Shown here piece by piece: positions 9,376 to 17,460 of a stretch of DNA of 64,000 nucleotides. The DNA is taken from assembly GCF_003353065.1 (NCBI RefSeq), contig NZ_CP027806.1, forward strand, positions 3,678,501-3,742,500. Reading direction: 5' to 3'. Made by a program: the position numbers and the translations under genes. The DNA comes from Cyclonatronum proteinivorum. GTDB taxonomy: Bacteria > Bacteroidota > Rhodothermia > Balneolales > Cyclonatronaceae. Below the pieces are notes generated by a model that searched no databases, was not told the DNA's origin, and worked only from the letters and a program-made list of their open reading frames with translations. The first letter of the stretch is position 1. Each line of letters begins with the position of its first letter.

Positions 9376-9774
9376 ATGAAATCCGAACTCAAACTTGCGG
9401 TCGTGGATGACGACCTGATCTATCACCGGGTTGTAAAGCGGCTGCTGCAGACCTGCAGCTTCGGAGGGCAGATTATGCTCTACAAAAATGGGCTTGAAGC
9501 CTATCAGGCCCTGTCGCAAAGCAGTTCAGCGGCGGAGCTGCCACACATCATTCTGCTCGATATCAACATGCCGATATGGGACGGCTGGGATTTCCTGAAT
9601 GAGTATCAGCAGCTGAAGCTTCCCCTTGAACCGGCGATTTATGTGGTATCAAGCACTGTCAACCCGGACGAAATTTCCCGTGCAGTCAGCTACCCCGGCG
9701 TTCGCGGCTTCGTTGAGAAACCGCTTGACGCCGGGAAAATCAGCCGGATTATTTCAGAGACGGTGCCCGGCTAA
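9376..9774 (+). CDS. single-domain response regulator (Rcp1/CheY-like)
   Basis: 132 residues, a receiver domain only. It shows the acidic pocket 'VVDDD' (about 10-13), phosphoacceptor Asp62 in 'LLDINMPIWDGW', the switch serine/threonine in 'YVVSSTVNPDEI', and Lys115 in 'GFVEKPLD'. The LDINMPxWDGW motif is that of the Rcp1 subfamily paired with SHNLR-type kinases. No output domain is present, so it must signal by protein contact or act as a phosphate shuttle. It follows the kinase gene by 71 bp and its stop overlaps the convergent GGT gene by 4 bp. Confidence 0.9.
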   Translation: MKSELKLAVVDDDLIYHRVVKRLLQTCSFGGQIMLYKNGLEAYQALSQSSSAAELPHIILLDINMPIWDGWDFLNEYQQLKLPLEPAIYVVSSTVNPDEISRAVSYPGVRGFVEKPLDAGKISRIISETVPG

Positions 9775-11477
9775 AATCCGCGCGCGACCGAATCGCCCGT
9801 GCGGGTGTAATCGGCAACGCCTTTGAAGCTGCCATCTCCGAGCCGCTGAATGGCCTGCATCCGCCCGATTTGCGGGATGATGCGCAGCTCGTGCCCCAGC
9901 GCCTCCAGGGCGGCCTGACCCGCCTCATCCAGCGCGCCCTCTTCGAGCGTGATGACATCCGGCAGCCATTGCGCGTGCATTTTTTTGGCATCAACGGCCT
10001 GCTGCAGATCGAGGCCGTGCACCAGCAAGTTCATCAGCACCTGATACACATTGGTGATGATGGTCGAGCCGCCGGGCGTTCCGAGCACGAGGAAGAGCTC
10101 CCCGCCGCGCTCCACGATGGTGGGCGACATGCTGCTGAGCATGCGCTTGCCCGGTTCGATGGCGTTGGCTTCCCCGCCTACAAGCCCGAACTGATTCGGC
10201 ACCCCCGGTGCGGCGGCGAAGTCGTCCATTTCGTTGTTCAGGAAGAAGCCCGCGCCCTGCACCATCACCTTGCTGCCGAAGAAGCTGTTGACCGTTGTGG
10301 TGAGGGAGACGGCATTGCCCGCACCGTCCACAATGCTGAAATGCGTGGTTTCAAAACTTTCGATGCGCTCAACTTCGCCTTCTTTGATGAGGGATGACGG
10401 CGTCGCAGCGCTCATGCTGATATCCGCGTTGCGCGCGCTGATGTAAGCCGGATCGAGCAGCATCTCAAAAGGTACATCGAAGAAATCGGAGTCGCCGAGG
10501 TGTGTCGCGCGGTCGGCATACACGCGGCGCATCAGTTCGGCCATGAGATGGATGGTTTCGGGCGTGAGATGACCAAGAGAAGCAAAATCGAAGTCCGCGC
10601 TGCCGAGCATGAGCTGCGCAATGGCAATGCCCCCGCTCGATGAGGGCGGCATGGAGTGAATGCGATAGTCACCGAAATCAACAGAGACGGTCGGGCGCCA
10701 GACGGCGCGATAGGCAGCGAGGTCTTCATGCGTGATGATGCCGCCCCCGGCCTGCATTTCGGCTACGATGAGATCCGCGGTTTCGCCGGTGTAGAAGCCT
10801 GCCGCGCCCCCGTCGCGAATCCGGCGCAGGGTTTCGGCCAGCTCCGGCTGCACAAGCAGATCGCCCTCCTGCCAGCCGCCTTCCTTCATGAACAGAATCG
10901 GAGCACGGTTGACCTCCGCAAATTCATCCTGAAACCGGTTGCTTTGCTCTGCATTGAAGGCCGTTACGCGGTGTCCGTTTTCGGCAACCTGAATCGCCGG
11001 CTCAATGAGCTGTGCAAACGGCAGGCTGCCGAACCGCTCCCAGGCTTCTTCCATGCCAGCGACCGTGCCGGGCACGCCCGCAGACAGGTGTCCGATGCGG
11101 GAAAGCCCGTCGATCAGGTTGCCCTCCTCATCGAGGTACATATCGCGGTGCGCCGCTGCGGGTGCCGTTTCGCGAAAATCAAGGCTGCCGACTTCCCCCG
11201 CTGCCGTGCGATAAACCATGAATCCGCCCCCGCCGATGTTGCCGGCAATCGGATAGGTGACCGACAGCATGTACTTGACCGCTATCGCAGCATCGAAGGC
11301 ATTGCCGCCCTCCTGCAAAATCTGAAGCCCGACCGCCGTCGCCTCCGGATTTGCGGAAACGACCATCCCGTTCGCCCCAAAAGCCGGCGAGCGCGGCGGT
11401 TCCTGTGGTTCGGGGGAGGCGCAGGCTGCAAGTAATAACGCAAATAGAACAAAGACGGAGGTGCGGATTAGGTTCAT
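9771..11477 (-). CDS. ggt: gamma-glutamyltransferase, lipoprotein-type precursor
   Basis: About 568 residues. The N-terminus MNLIRTSVFVLFALLLAAC ends in a lipobox, so the enzyme is probably anchored to a membrane facing the periplasm. GGT signatures: 'EGGNAFDAAIAVKYMLSVTYPIAGNIGGGGFMVYR', 'SSGGIAIAQLM', and the autoprocessing/catalytic threonine in 'ETTHFSIVDGAGNAVSLTTTVN' (about residue 377), followed by 'PGKRMLSSMSPTIV' and 'GTPGGSTII'. It would cleave glutathione or gamma-glutamyl compounds. An ATG one codon inside the longest frame is preferred over an upstream TTG. It is convergent with the response regulator. Confidence 0.92.
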   Translation of the reverse strand: MNLIRTSVFVLFALLLAACASPEPQEPPRSPAFGANGMVVSANPEATAVGLQILQEGGNAFDAAIAVKYMLSVTYPIAGNIGGGGFMVYRTAAGEVGSLDFRETAPAAAHRDMYLDEEGNLIDGLSRIGHLSAGVPGTVAGMEEAWERFGSLPFAQLIEPAIQVAENGHRVTAFNAEQSNRFQDEFAEVNRAPILFMKEGGWQEGDLLVQPELAETLRRIRDGGAAGFYTGETADLIVAEMQAGGGIITHEDLAAYRAVWRPTVSVDFGDYRIHSMPPSSSGGIAIAQLMLGSADFDFASLGHLTPETIHLMAELMRRVYADRATHLGDSDFFDVPFEMLLDPAYISARNADISMSAATPSSLIKEGEVERIESFETTHFSIVDGAGNAVSLTTTVNSFFGSKVMVQGAGFFLNNEMDDFAAAPGVPNQFGLVGGEANAIEPGKRMLSSMSPTIVERGGELFLVLGTPGGSTIITNVYQVLMNLLVHGLDLQQAVDAKKMHAQWLPDVITLEEGALDEAGQAALEALGHELRIIPQIGRMQAIQRLGDGSFKGVADYTRTGDSVARGF

Positions 11478-11629
11478 CAAAGCGGAAATTTTTAGAAGGC
11501 GATGTGTTGATGGAGCAAGATACGGGCTATCCTACGATTTACGATTAGCTGCTTTAAAATCATTTTTCTAATGGGAAAGAGTCAGGTTATTTTTACCTTT
11601 ATTTTTTGGACTTAGCTCTTTACTCCGTC

Positions 11630-12058
11630 ATGACCCTATTTTTTCTCCTTTGTATCTTTTTTACCCCAGTCAGTCCTACAGAAACCGACACTACCCTTTC
11701 AGACGAAACCGATAGATTTGAGCTTACTGTCATTGCAGAGAAAATCAGAAATGATAATGGCCATATCATCATAGAGCTTTCTGATCATGGAGGAATTGCC
11801 CGTGCTGCCGGAAAAGCCGTGATTGAAGGCGATCGCGCGGAACTTACGTTCAAAAATCTCACTCCTGGTGAATGGGCGGTCCGCCTTTTCCACGACGAAA
11901 ACGACAACGAAATCTTCGACACCAATTTCCTGCGCATCCCCCGTGAAGGTTACGGGTTTTCGAACAATGTGAGGGGCAGGTTTGGTCCGCCGCCGTTTGA
12001 AGACCGGCTCTTTGAAGTGCGGGGCGATACGACCATCAGCGTCATGCTGATATATTGA
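11630..12058 (+). CDS. DUF2141 secreted protein
   Basis: The ATG at 11630 gives MTLFFLLCIFFTPVSP, a plausible signal peptide; a TTG eight codons upstream is also open. The rest is a DUF2141-like beta-sandwich: 'GHIIIELSDH...', 'AELTFKNLTPGEWAVRLFHDENDNEIFDTNFLRIPREGYGFSNNVRGRFGPPPFEDRLFEV', where the hallmark HDENxNxxxDTNxxGxPxEGYGFSN is clear. The function is unknown; family members are exported and about 140 aa. A 34-bp perfect palindrome starts just after its stop codon and may end transcription. Confidence 0.85.
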   Translation: MTLFFLLCIFFTPVSPTETDTTLSDETDRFELTVIAEKIRNDNGHIIIELSDHGGIARAAGKAVIEGDRAELTFKNLTPGEWAVRLFHDENDNEIFDTNFLRIPREGYGFSNNVRGRFGPPPFEDRLFEVRGDTTISVMLIY

Positions 12059-12092
12059 GTTGTAGAGACGCAATGCATTGCGTCTCTACAAC
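12059..12092. repeat. 34-bp perfect palindrome
   Basis: Each half is 17 bp, centred on CAATG|CATTG with arms GTTGTAGAGACG / CGTCTCTACAAC. It begins one base after the DUF2141 stop codon. I recall similar palindromes dispersed in many bacterial genomes. It would form a strong hairpin in RNA but has no T run, so terminator function is uncertain. Confidence 0.85.
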
Positions 12093-12460
12093 GGGTCTGC
12101 TACGGGCTATACGCCCGACCCCGCATGCGCGCCTTCGGTTGCTATAAACATGCCACTCCTTTGGAGTGGGTATCGCGCCAGCCCCGAGGTGCAGGTGTTG
12201 AAATCCCGCTCATCTTGTTTATCCTGTAAATCCTAAAAATCCTGTTCTAAAACGCGACGGCGGGTTTAATCCAGGACTTCCTCAGGCGACCACAAATTGG
12301 GCAATCACAAATTGGGCGACCACAAGTTGGGCGACCACAAGGGTCGCCCCTACGGGTGCCGGGGCTTTGTTCTTCACTCCGATATAATCCTGTCTATCTC
12401 GTCAATTTTAAAAATCCTGTTCTAAAATACGACGCGGGCCAATCCATCCCTCCCACAACG
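12093..12460. repeat. composite dispersed-repeat region
   Basis: This stretch holds four tandem 15-bp units (12284-12343; unit GGGCGACCACAAATT with variants) running into GGGTCGCCCCTACGGG. It also holds two direct copies (12211-12258 and 12387-12434) of a sequence ending AAAAATCCTGTTCTAAAA. Inverted relatives of both modules occur at 16675-16873. It has no credible ORF. It looks like a pile-up of non-coding repeats downstream of the DUF2141 gene. Confidence 0.75.
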
Positions 12461-12504
12461 AAAAAACCCCAAACACAGGGCACTGACCGCCGGTTTTGGG
12501 TTTG
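12461..12504 (-). terminator. probable terminator of the 12573-13460 gene
   Basis: On the minus strand ACCCAAAA pairs imperfectly with TTTGGGGTTTTTT, ending in six T, about 70 bp past the stop of the lipoprotein gene. Confidence 0.5.
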
Positions 12505-12572
12505 TTACAAAATATGCATCATTGATGTACCGCATTTCCCCCGCAATAACATAATGGGGAATGCCGTCGGGT

Positions 12573-13460
12573 TCAGCTCCGCTCTGCGGGCTCGCCGGTT
12601 TGGAGATAGAGCCGGAAAACCTGACTCAAACCGGTCACGCGCATCAGGGCCTGACCGTTGCCGTCGAGTTCGAGGGTGCCCCCAAATTCTCGGGTGCTGA
12701 CCTCTCCGTCGCGCAGGGTGCGGATGGTGATTTCGTAATCAATTTCGCCGGTAACGAGAAATGGCAGGCGGTCTTCGGAAGCATCCGGTTTCTGAATCTG
12801 TATGTCGTTGAGCGAAAACAGCATGTTATACTGTCGCCCCGCTACCGATTCACCTTCGCGGTTGGTGATGCGCAGACTGCCCTTATTCTGTTGAATGCCG
12901 CCGAGCTGCATGGCGTCGCTGCCGGGACCGAAGCCTTCGAGCACCCAGTTGGCGGTGCGCTCGAACTGCGAGCGGCGTACCGGTCCCTCGGTGAAGCCAT
13001 CGCGGGTACCGCTGAAGGTGATGGTCTCGATCAGACCGGCATCCTGTGCCGGACGCGCGACAAACCCGCCATCAGCATCCTGAAAAATATAGCTGAGCTG
13101 CGTGCGAACCATGCTCCGGAAATTCGGACGGTCAACGCCCCGGCGGAAGCGAATGCTGTGCTCACCGGTTTCCGGGTTGTAAGTGCGCACAAAATTATCA
13201 TGTCCGCCGCGACCTTCACCATGCGTGCGGAACAAATAGTTCAGGCCATCCTCGCCGGGCTGCGCAGTAAGGTCCATGATACCGGAAAGCAGGCCCTCAT
13301 GCTGATCGGAGATGGCGTTTCCGACAATGGTGAGCAGCATTTCGACCTCTTCAGCCGATGACTCAGGCTCATCGGCCTGTGTCGGCTGATTGCTGCATGC
13401 ACTCATAGAGTAGAGCATCACAGCGATGATTACCGCATAAAAGTGCTTCAGATGTTTCAT
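12573..13460 (-). CDS. hypothetical lipoprotein
   Basis: 295 residues. The N-terminus MKHLKHFYAVIIAVMLYSMSAC ends in a lipobox. The mature protein has no family I recognise; it is rich in beta-strand-like stretches ('FRTHGEGRGGHDNFVRTYNPETGEHSIRFRRGV', 'ANWVLEGFGPG', 'EIDYEITIRTLRDGEVSTREFGGTLELDGNGQALMRV'), suggesting a beta-sandwich or partial barrel. It has a terminator-like hairpin after it. Upstream, the direct repeat AAATATATGA(C/T)TT (13513-13525 and 13530-13542) may be a binding site. It is a single gene; its role is unknown. Confidence 0.75.
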   Translation of the reverse strand: MKHLKHFYAVIIAVMLYSMSACSNQPTQADEPESSAEEVEMLLTIVGNAISDQHEGLLSGIMDLTAQPGEDGLNYLFRTHGEGRGGHDNFVRTYNPETGEHSIRFRRGVDRPNFRSMVRTQLSYIFQDADGGFVARPAQDAGLIETITFSGTRDGFTEGPVRRSQFERTANWVLEGFGPGSDAMQLGGIQQNKGSLRITNREGESVAGRQYNMLFSLNDIQIQKPDASEDRLPFLVTGEIDYEITIRTLRDGEVSTREFGGTLELDGNGQALMRVTGLSQVFRLYLQTGEPAERS

Positions 13461-13512
13461 ATCGTGTCGGGTTTAGGGATTGTCTTTACAGCTCATGATC
13501 AAAGCAAAAATA

Positions 13513-13542
13513 AAATATATGACTTGTTTAAATATATGATTT
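13513..13542. promoter_or_regulatory. direct repeat AAATATATGAYTT upstream of lipoprotein gene
   Basis: Two 13-bp copies 17 bp apart, about 55-80 bp upstream of the start at 13460. They may be regulator sites or promoter DNA. Confidence 0.3.
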
Positions 13543-13564
13543 AATGAGAGATACTCAAAGCCAA

Positions 13565-13603
13565 ACAGCCGGTCCGCCGGTCATGACCGCGGAAGCCGGC
13601 TGT
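13565..13603 (-). terminator. hairpin after the Tat oxidoreductase gene
   Basis: Arms ACAGCCGG / CCGGCTGT lie about 42 bp past the stop codon at 13645, followed on the minus strand by TTTGG. The T run is weak. Confidence 0.5.
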
Positions 13604-13644
13604 GTGTACAGATCCCCTTCATTGGCACAAAGGCTCAGTAAAAA

Positions 13645-15162
13645 TCATGCGGGCATGGACGGCAGGTCCCAGCCCTCGCGGTAAGGCGTACGGATCAGGT
13701 TCTCAGCAAAATCACGCGCGTTCAGCGGATCGGTCATGGTGCGCCGGAAGCTCGGGTGCCCGTCCGTGATTTCAAAACCATCTTCAATAATAATCCGCAG
13801 CTCTTCATTTTCGCTGATGTTGGTGAAGCGCATGTTCGGGCCATCCCAGTGCAGCTCCTTGTTCAGGGCCTGCAGCCGCACCGCAAGCACGCCCATCACG
13901 ACCATCTCATTGAAGGGTCCGGCGAAGGCGAAATCCGACTTGCAGGGCACGCGGCTATCAGGACTCTCCTTACAGGCGCGCACAAAATCCATGTAGTGAT
14001 TGGTCTCCACGCGGCGCTCGGTTTGGGACACGCCTTCCGGCACCCGACCCGAAAGCAGCCAGGGATCGCGGCCATAGCAGCCGGCGATGAGCGTATCCTC
14101 CGAGCCGTGGAACAGCAGCCCGCCCCCGAGATGATTCATGCTGCGTCCCGCGGGCCAGCCTTCGGGCTTGAGCGGCTGCAGACCGCCGTCGTACCAGTCC
14201 ACTTTCAGCTCCGGCTGACGCCCCATTTTCTGCGTCTCACGCTCAGGGAAAATCAGCTGCACCCGCTGCGAAACCGGGGCCGAATCCAGCAGCAGCATGC
14301 TCGAGCTGCCCTGCACCCGCGTCGGATAGCCCGGCTCAAGTGCACGGTACAGTCCGTCGAGAATATGACACGCCATATCGCCCAGCGCGCCGGTTCCGAA
14401 ATCCCACCATCCCCGGAAATTCCAGGGCGTGTAAATCTCGTGATAGGGCCGCATGCGCGCGGGACCCACAAACAAATCCCAGTTCATCGTATCGGGCACC
14501 GCCATTTCTTCCTTCGGCGTGTTCAGCCCCTGCGGCCAGATCGGCCGGTCCGTGAACGCCTCCACGTGCCGCACCTCCCCGATCAGCCCGCTCTGAATCC
14601 ATTCCATAATCTGATTCGTGCCCTCGCCCGAAGCGCCCTGATTGCCCATCTGTGTCGCCACGCGGTACTTTTCGGCCAGGCGCGTGAGCAGCCGGCTCTC
14701 ATACACCGTGTGCGTGAGCGGCTTCTCCACGAAGACGTGCTTGCCGAGCGTCATGGCATGCGCCGCAATTGCCGCGTGCGTATGGTCAGAGGTCGCAACC
14801 ACCACGGCATCAATCGAATCGCCCATTTCGTCGAGCATCTTGCGCCAGTCCCAGTAGCGGCGCGCATTCGGGTAATGCTCGAAGCACCCGGCAGCATAGC
14901 GCCAATCCACATCACACAGTGCCACAATATTCTCGGATTCCTCCATGCCGCGCAGCACCCCGAACCCGCGTCCGCCTACGCCCACCCCGGCGATATTCAA
15001 CCTGTCACTCGGCGCCCGGTGTCCCAGCCCGCTCACCACACGGCTCGGCACAATGGTGAAACCCGCCGCCGCAATTAGGCTGCGTTTCAGAAAATCCTTG
15101 CGCGAAATCCCGCTCTTAGCGGGCAGTCCGCTCCCCTGCTTATCCGTCGAATCATACTTCAT
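13645..15162 (-). CDS. Tat-exported Gfo/Idh/MocA family oxidoreductase
   Basis: 505 residues. The N-terminal segment 'ISRKDFLKRSLIAAAGFTIV' resembles a twin-arginine signal (S-R-K-D-F-L-K with a hydrophobic core), so the enzyme probably acts outside the cytoplasm. A Rossmann domain follows: 'LNIAGVGVGGRGFGVLRGM', 'NIVALCDVDW', 'DAVVVATSDHTHAAIAAHAMTLGKHVFVEKPLTHTV', where EKPLTHT is the family signature. The C-terminal part includes 'WDFGTGALGDMACHILDGLYRALE'. Length and Tat signal fit the secreted sugar oxidoreductases of Bacteroidetes and Planctomycetes. GC is clearly higher than in neighbouring accessory genes. It is divergent from a cytosolic relative at 15489; the substrate is unknown. 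Confidence 0.9.
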   Translation of the reverse strand: MKYDSTDKQGSGLPAKSGISRKDFLKRSLIAAAGFTIVPSRVVSGLGHRAPSDRLNIAGVGVGGRGFGVLRGMEESENIVALCDVDWRYAAGCFEHYPNARRYWDWRKMLDEMGDSIDAVVVATSDHTHAAIAAHAMTLGKHVFVEKPLTHTVYESRLLTRLAEKYRVATQMGNQGASGEGTNQIMEWIQSGLIGEVRHVEAFTDRPIWPQGLNTPKEEMAVPDTMNWDLFVGPARMRPYHEIYTPWNFRGWWDFGTGALGDMACHILDGLYRALEPGYPTRVQGSSSMLLLDSAPVSQRVQLIFPERETQKMGRQPELKVDWYDGGLQPLKPEGWPAGRSMNHLGGGLLFHGSEDTLIAGCYGRDPWLLSGRVPEGVSQTERRVETNHYMDFVRACKESPDSRVPCKSDFAFAGPFNEMVVMGVLAVRLQALNKELHWDGPNMRFTNISENEELRIIIEDGFEITDGHPSFRRTMTDPLNARDFAENLIRTPYREGWDLPSMPA

Positions 15163-15488
15163 AAAATCCCTTTCCTAAATTTTGGTTTTGAGTTGATTGG
15201 CCTATGGGATATACTCATTTTTTGAAAAAAAATCCAAGCTGGTCATCATCCTTTAACTCCAGGAATTCATAGTATCAGCTTGCCCACCTGACGGATTTCC
15301 ATGAGACTTACAGTTCCGGCAAAACCTTTTACCTTACATGACTTGTTCACCTACCCAAACCAGTTATAAAGGTATTGTTTGGAGGGAAGTCCCAAAGCCA
15401 GTACACACCAATTTGGGCTGGTCAGCACCCAGCAATCCGAGCGTACAGTTCTTAATTTATAAACCTCAAACCAATTCTTGATTCCCAC
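15163..15488. other. intergenic region between two divergent Gfo/Idh genes
   Basis: 326 bp, AT-rich relative to both genes; it should hold both promoters. No repeat or clear operator was noticed. Confidence 0.45.
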
Positions 15489-16481
15489 ATGACCAAAACC
15501 CTGCGCTGGGGCGTCCTCAGCACTGCCAAAATCGGCCTCAAATACGTGATTCCGGCCATGCAGCACGCAGCCTTCACTGAAATCCGCGGCATCGCCTCGC
15601 GCAATGCGGAATCCGCCCAACAGGCCGCTGCCGTGCTCGGCATCCCCAAAGCCTACGGCAGCTACGAAGCCCTTCTGGCCGATCCCGACATCGACGCCGT
15701 GTACAACCCCCTGCCCAATCACCTGCACCTGCCCTGGACCCTCCGCGCTTTGGAAGCCGGCAAGCACGTGCTCTGCGAGAAACCGCTGGGCCTGAACGCC
15801 GCCGAAGTCGAGCAGTTTCAGCAGTCCGCCGCCGCGCACCCGAATCTCGTACTGGCGGAAGCCTTCATGTACCGGCATCATCCGCAGTGGGCCTACGTGA
15901 TCGGGCAGGTTCGCAGCGGACTCATTGGCCGGGTGCAGACCGTACACGCGCACTTCAGCTACTTCAACACCGACGCTGGCAACATCCGCAACAAACCCGA
16001 ATACGGCGGCGGCGGACTGCTCGATATCGGCTGCTACTGTGTATCCTCCTCCCGCTGGATTTTCGGCCGCGAACCCGACGAAGTTGCAGCCTTTATGGTC
16101 AACGATCCTGCCTTCGGAACCGACCGCCTCGCAAGCGGCATCCTCCGTTTCGGAGACGCGACCGCGACCTTCAGTAGCGCAACCGCCGCCAACCTCTGGC
16201 AGGGCCTCATCATCACCGGCGATGAAGGCCGCATCGAAATTCCGGTACCCTTCAACCCGCCGCCCGATCAGCCGGCCAAAATCCGCATCTTCGCCCGGGG
16301 CGAAGCCCGCGAAACCGAAATCCCGCCCGCGAACCATTTCACCCTGCAGGCCGAACACTTCGCCCGCCTCGTCAGCGGCGAAGCCACTCCGGTCATCCCC
16401 CTCGAAGAAAGCCACGCCAACCTCCGCATCCTCGACGCCATCCGCGAAAGCGCCCAAACCCGCCGCGTGGTGCAGGTATAA
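15489..16481 (+). CDS. Gfo/Idh/MocA family oxidoreductase, cytosolic
   Basis: 330 residues without a signal peptide. It has an N-terminal NAD(P)-binding fold ('LRWGVLSTAKIGLKYVIPAMQ', 'IRGIASRNAESAQQAAAVLGIPKAYGSYEALLADPDIDAVYNPLPNHLH'), the hallmark 'KHVLCEKPLGLNAAEVEQF', and the C-terminal domain with 'EAFMYRHHPQW' and 'GGGLLDIGCYCVSSSRWIFG'. The latter matches the D-xylose/glucose-fructose dehydrogenase branch. It probably oxidises or reduces a sugar with a nicotinamide cofactor. It is divergent from the Tat-exported homologue, which suggests a shared sugar pathway. An unassigned dispersed repeat starts 46 bp after its stop codon. Confidence 0.9.
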   Translation: MTKTLRWGVLSTAKIGLKYVIPAMQHAAFTEIRGIASRNAESAQQAAAVLGIPKAYGSYEALLADPDIDAVYNPLPNHLHLPWTLRALEAGKHVLCEKPLGLNAAEVEQFQQSAAAHPNLVLAEAFMYRHHPQWAYVIGQVRSGLIGRVQTVHAHFSYFNTDAGNIRNKPEYGGGGLLDIGCYCVSSSRWIFGREPDEVAAFMVNDPAFGTDRLASGILRFGDATATFSSATAANLWQGLIITGDEGRIEIPVPFNPPPDQPAKIRIFARGEARETEIPPANHFTLQAEHFARLVSGEATPVIPLEESHANLRILDAIRESAQTRRVVQV

Positions 16482-17058
16482 TAATTCTTCGAACTGACAG
16501 AACCAGCTTTGCAACCCAAAAGCCCAGCTACCCTGCCAATCAAGGCTTCTGTTATTTTAGGGGAAAACTCCGAGAGCATCACGGTCTGCAATGCTGGTTC
16601 GAGACATCCCAAATCGGTCTCATTGCTCCTTGCTTTTTGATGCAGGCGAACTGTGCAAATCAAACCCGTCCCATTTTTGAACGGGATTTTAAGGATTAAC
16701 AAGATAGCATCGGGCCCGGAACATGCCCCGAATCCGTAGGGGCGTACCCTTGTGGTCGCCCCACGAAGGCCGGAATTAAAACCGGAATCGTGAATTGCGA
16801 ATCGCGCCCAAGACTGCCCCGCGTGCCCCACGTTTTTGAACAGGATTTTTAGGATTTACAGAATAAACAAGATGAAATGCATGGCATCCCGATTTCAACC
16901 CGCCCCGACGCCAATACCAGCGACCAGCCGCGTAGCGGTGACATCTTTGTAGTAAACCCGGCGTTCCGTGCTATCCGCAAACACCGGCATGCACATGGCG
17001 TACCTACGGCACGCTGATTTTGTGGGGGCCGACCGGTTTTCTACCCACATGCTGCCCC
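16482..17058. repeat. repeat-rich intergenic region left of the IS element
   Basis: Besides copy A of the structured repeat, this region holds two copies (16675-16705, 16832-16873) of a GAACAGGATTTTTAGGATTT-type repeat, inverted relative to those near 12.2-12.4 kb. It also holds a GTAGGGGCG...GGTCGCCCC module (16735-16764), and one copy (16906-16953) of a CCAGCCGCGTAGCGGTG repeat that recurs on the far side of the IS at 19121-19167. No credible gene was seen. Confidence 0.7.
16527..16638 (+). repeat. copy A of a dispersed ~110-bp structured repeat
   Basis: Core GGGGAAAACTCCGAGAGCAT at 16560, preceded by a hairpin (AAGCC/GGCTT) and T-rich tract and followed by TCCC and TTGCTTTTT. Internal pairings: GGGA/TCCC, CCGaGA/TCaCGG, GCAATG/CATTGC and GAGAC/GTCTC. 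Other copies lie at 23433 (opposite strand), 42664 and 63083. It follows the Gfo/Idh gene in the same orientation. Confidence 0.7.
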
Positions 17059-17198
17059 TACAGGGCACTGGAGTTTGGCTTTTGCTTGTATTTTTGAGTT
17101 TTTCGTAAAAAAATCCCGGTCTATGATGCATATGACCGGATTTTTTAGGATATTATTGTCTAGTTATATCACTAGATTATTCTTAAATCCTACCGCAT

Positions 17199-17417
17199 AT
17201 GGGCTATCCTACCAAAATTCAACGCATCGACCGCAAAGCCAGCCAGCAGTGGTATGTCAATATGCCTGCCGCCGTGGCTGAAGCTATGGAATTCCAAAAA
17301 GGCGAAACCATCGAATGGATCATCGATGACCAGCAGCATATGGTTCTTAAGCGCGACGCCAAACTCGTCAGCAGCCTTAAAAAAAACTGCCTCAAACGCG
17401 CTGACAAGCCAGTTTGA
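17199..17417 (+). CDS. AbrB/SpoVT-like small protein encoded by the IS
   Basis: 72 residues: MGYPTKIQRIDRKASQQWYV, then 'NMPAAVAEAMEFQKGETIEWIIDDQQHMVLKRD'. The pattern of a swapped-hairpin AbrB-type DNA-binding fold is visible (W-Y-V-N-x-P ... F-x-K-G-E-x-I-E-W). It ends within the IS, overlapping the open frame of the transposase. An A8 run (17379-17386) lies near its 3' end, where a shift into the transposase frame would make a fusion protein. Comparable AbrB-like modules precede some IS4-like transposases. It may help bind the ends or regulate the promoter; this is inference. Confidence 0.7.
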   Translation: MGYPTKIQRIDRKASQQWYVNMPAAVAEAMEFQKGETIEWIIDDQQHMVLKRDAKLVSSLKKNCLKRADKPV

Positions 17418-17460
17418 CAGCCTGCTCCACGAATCCACTCACAGTAAACTGACGCCCAAA

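Noticed and set aside
12284-12343. CRISPR array
   Set aside because: The 15-bp units abut directly; there are no spacers and no cas genes.
13756-15078. 440-codon + strand frame over the Tat oxidoreductase
   Set aside because: Antisense shadow; Arg/His-rich without motif.
15351-16514. Long minus-strand frame (387 codons) opposite the Gfo/Idh gene
   Set aside because: It is the antisense shadow of a GC-rich gene with a clear family match; its own translation has no motif.
16590-16606. tRNA T-arm-like GGTTCGA in repeat copy A
   Set aside because: The other copies lack it and no cloverleaf can be drawn.
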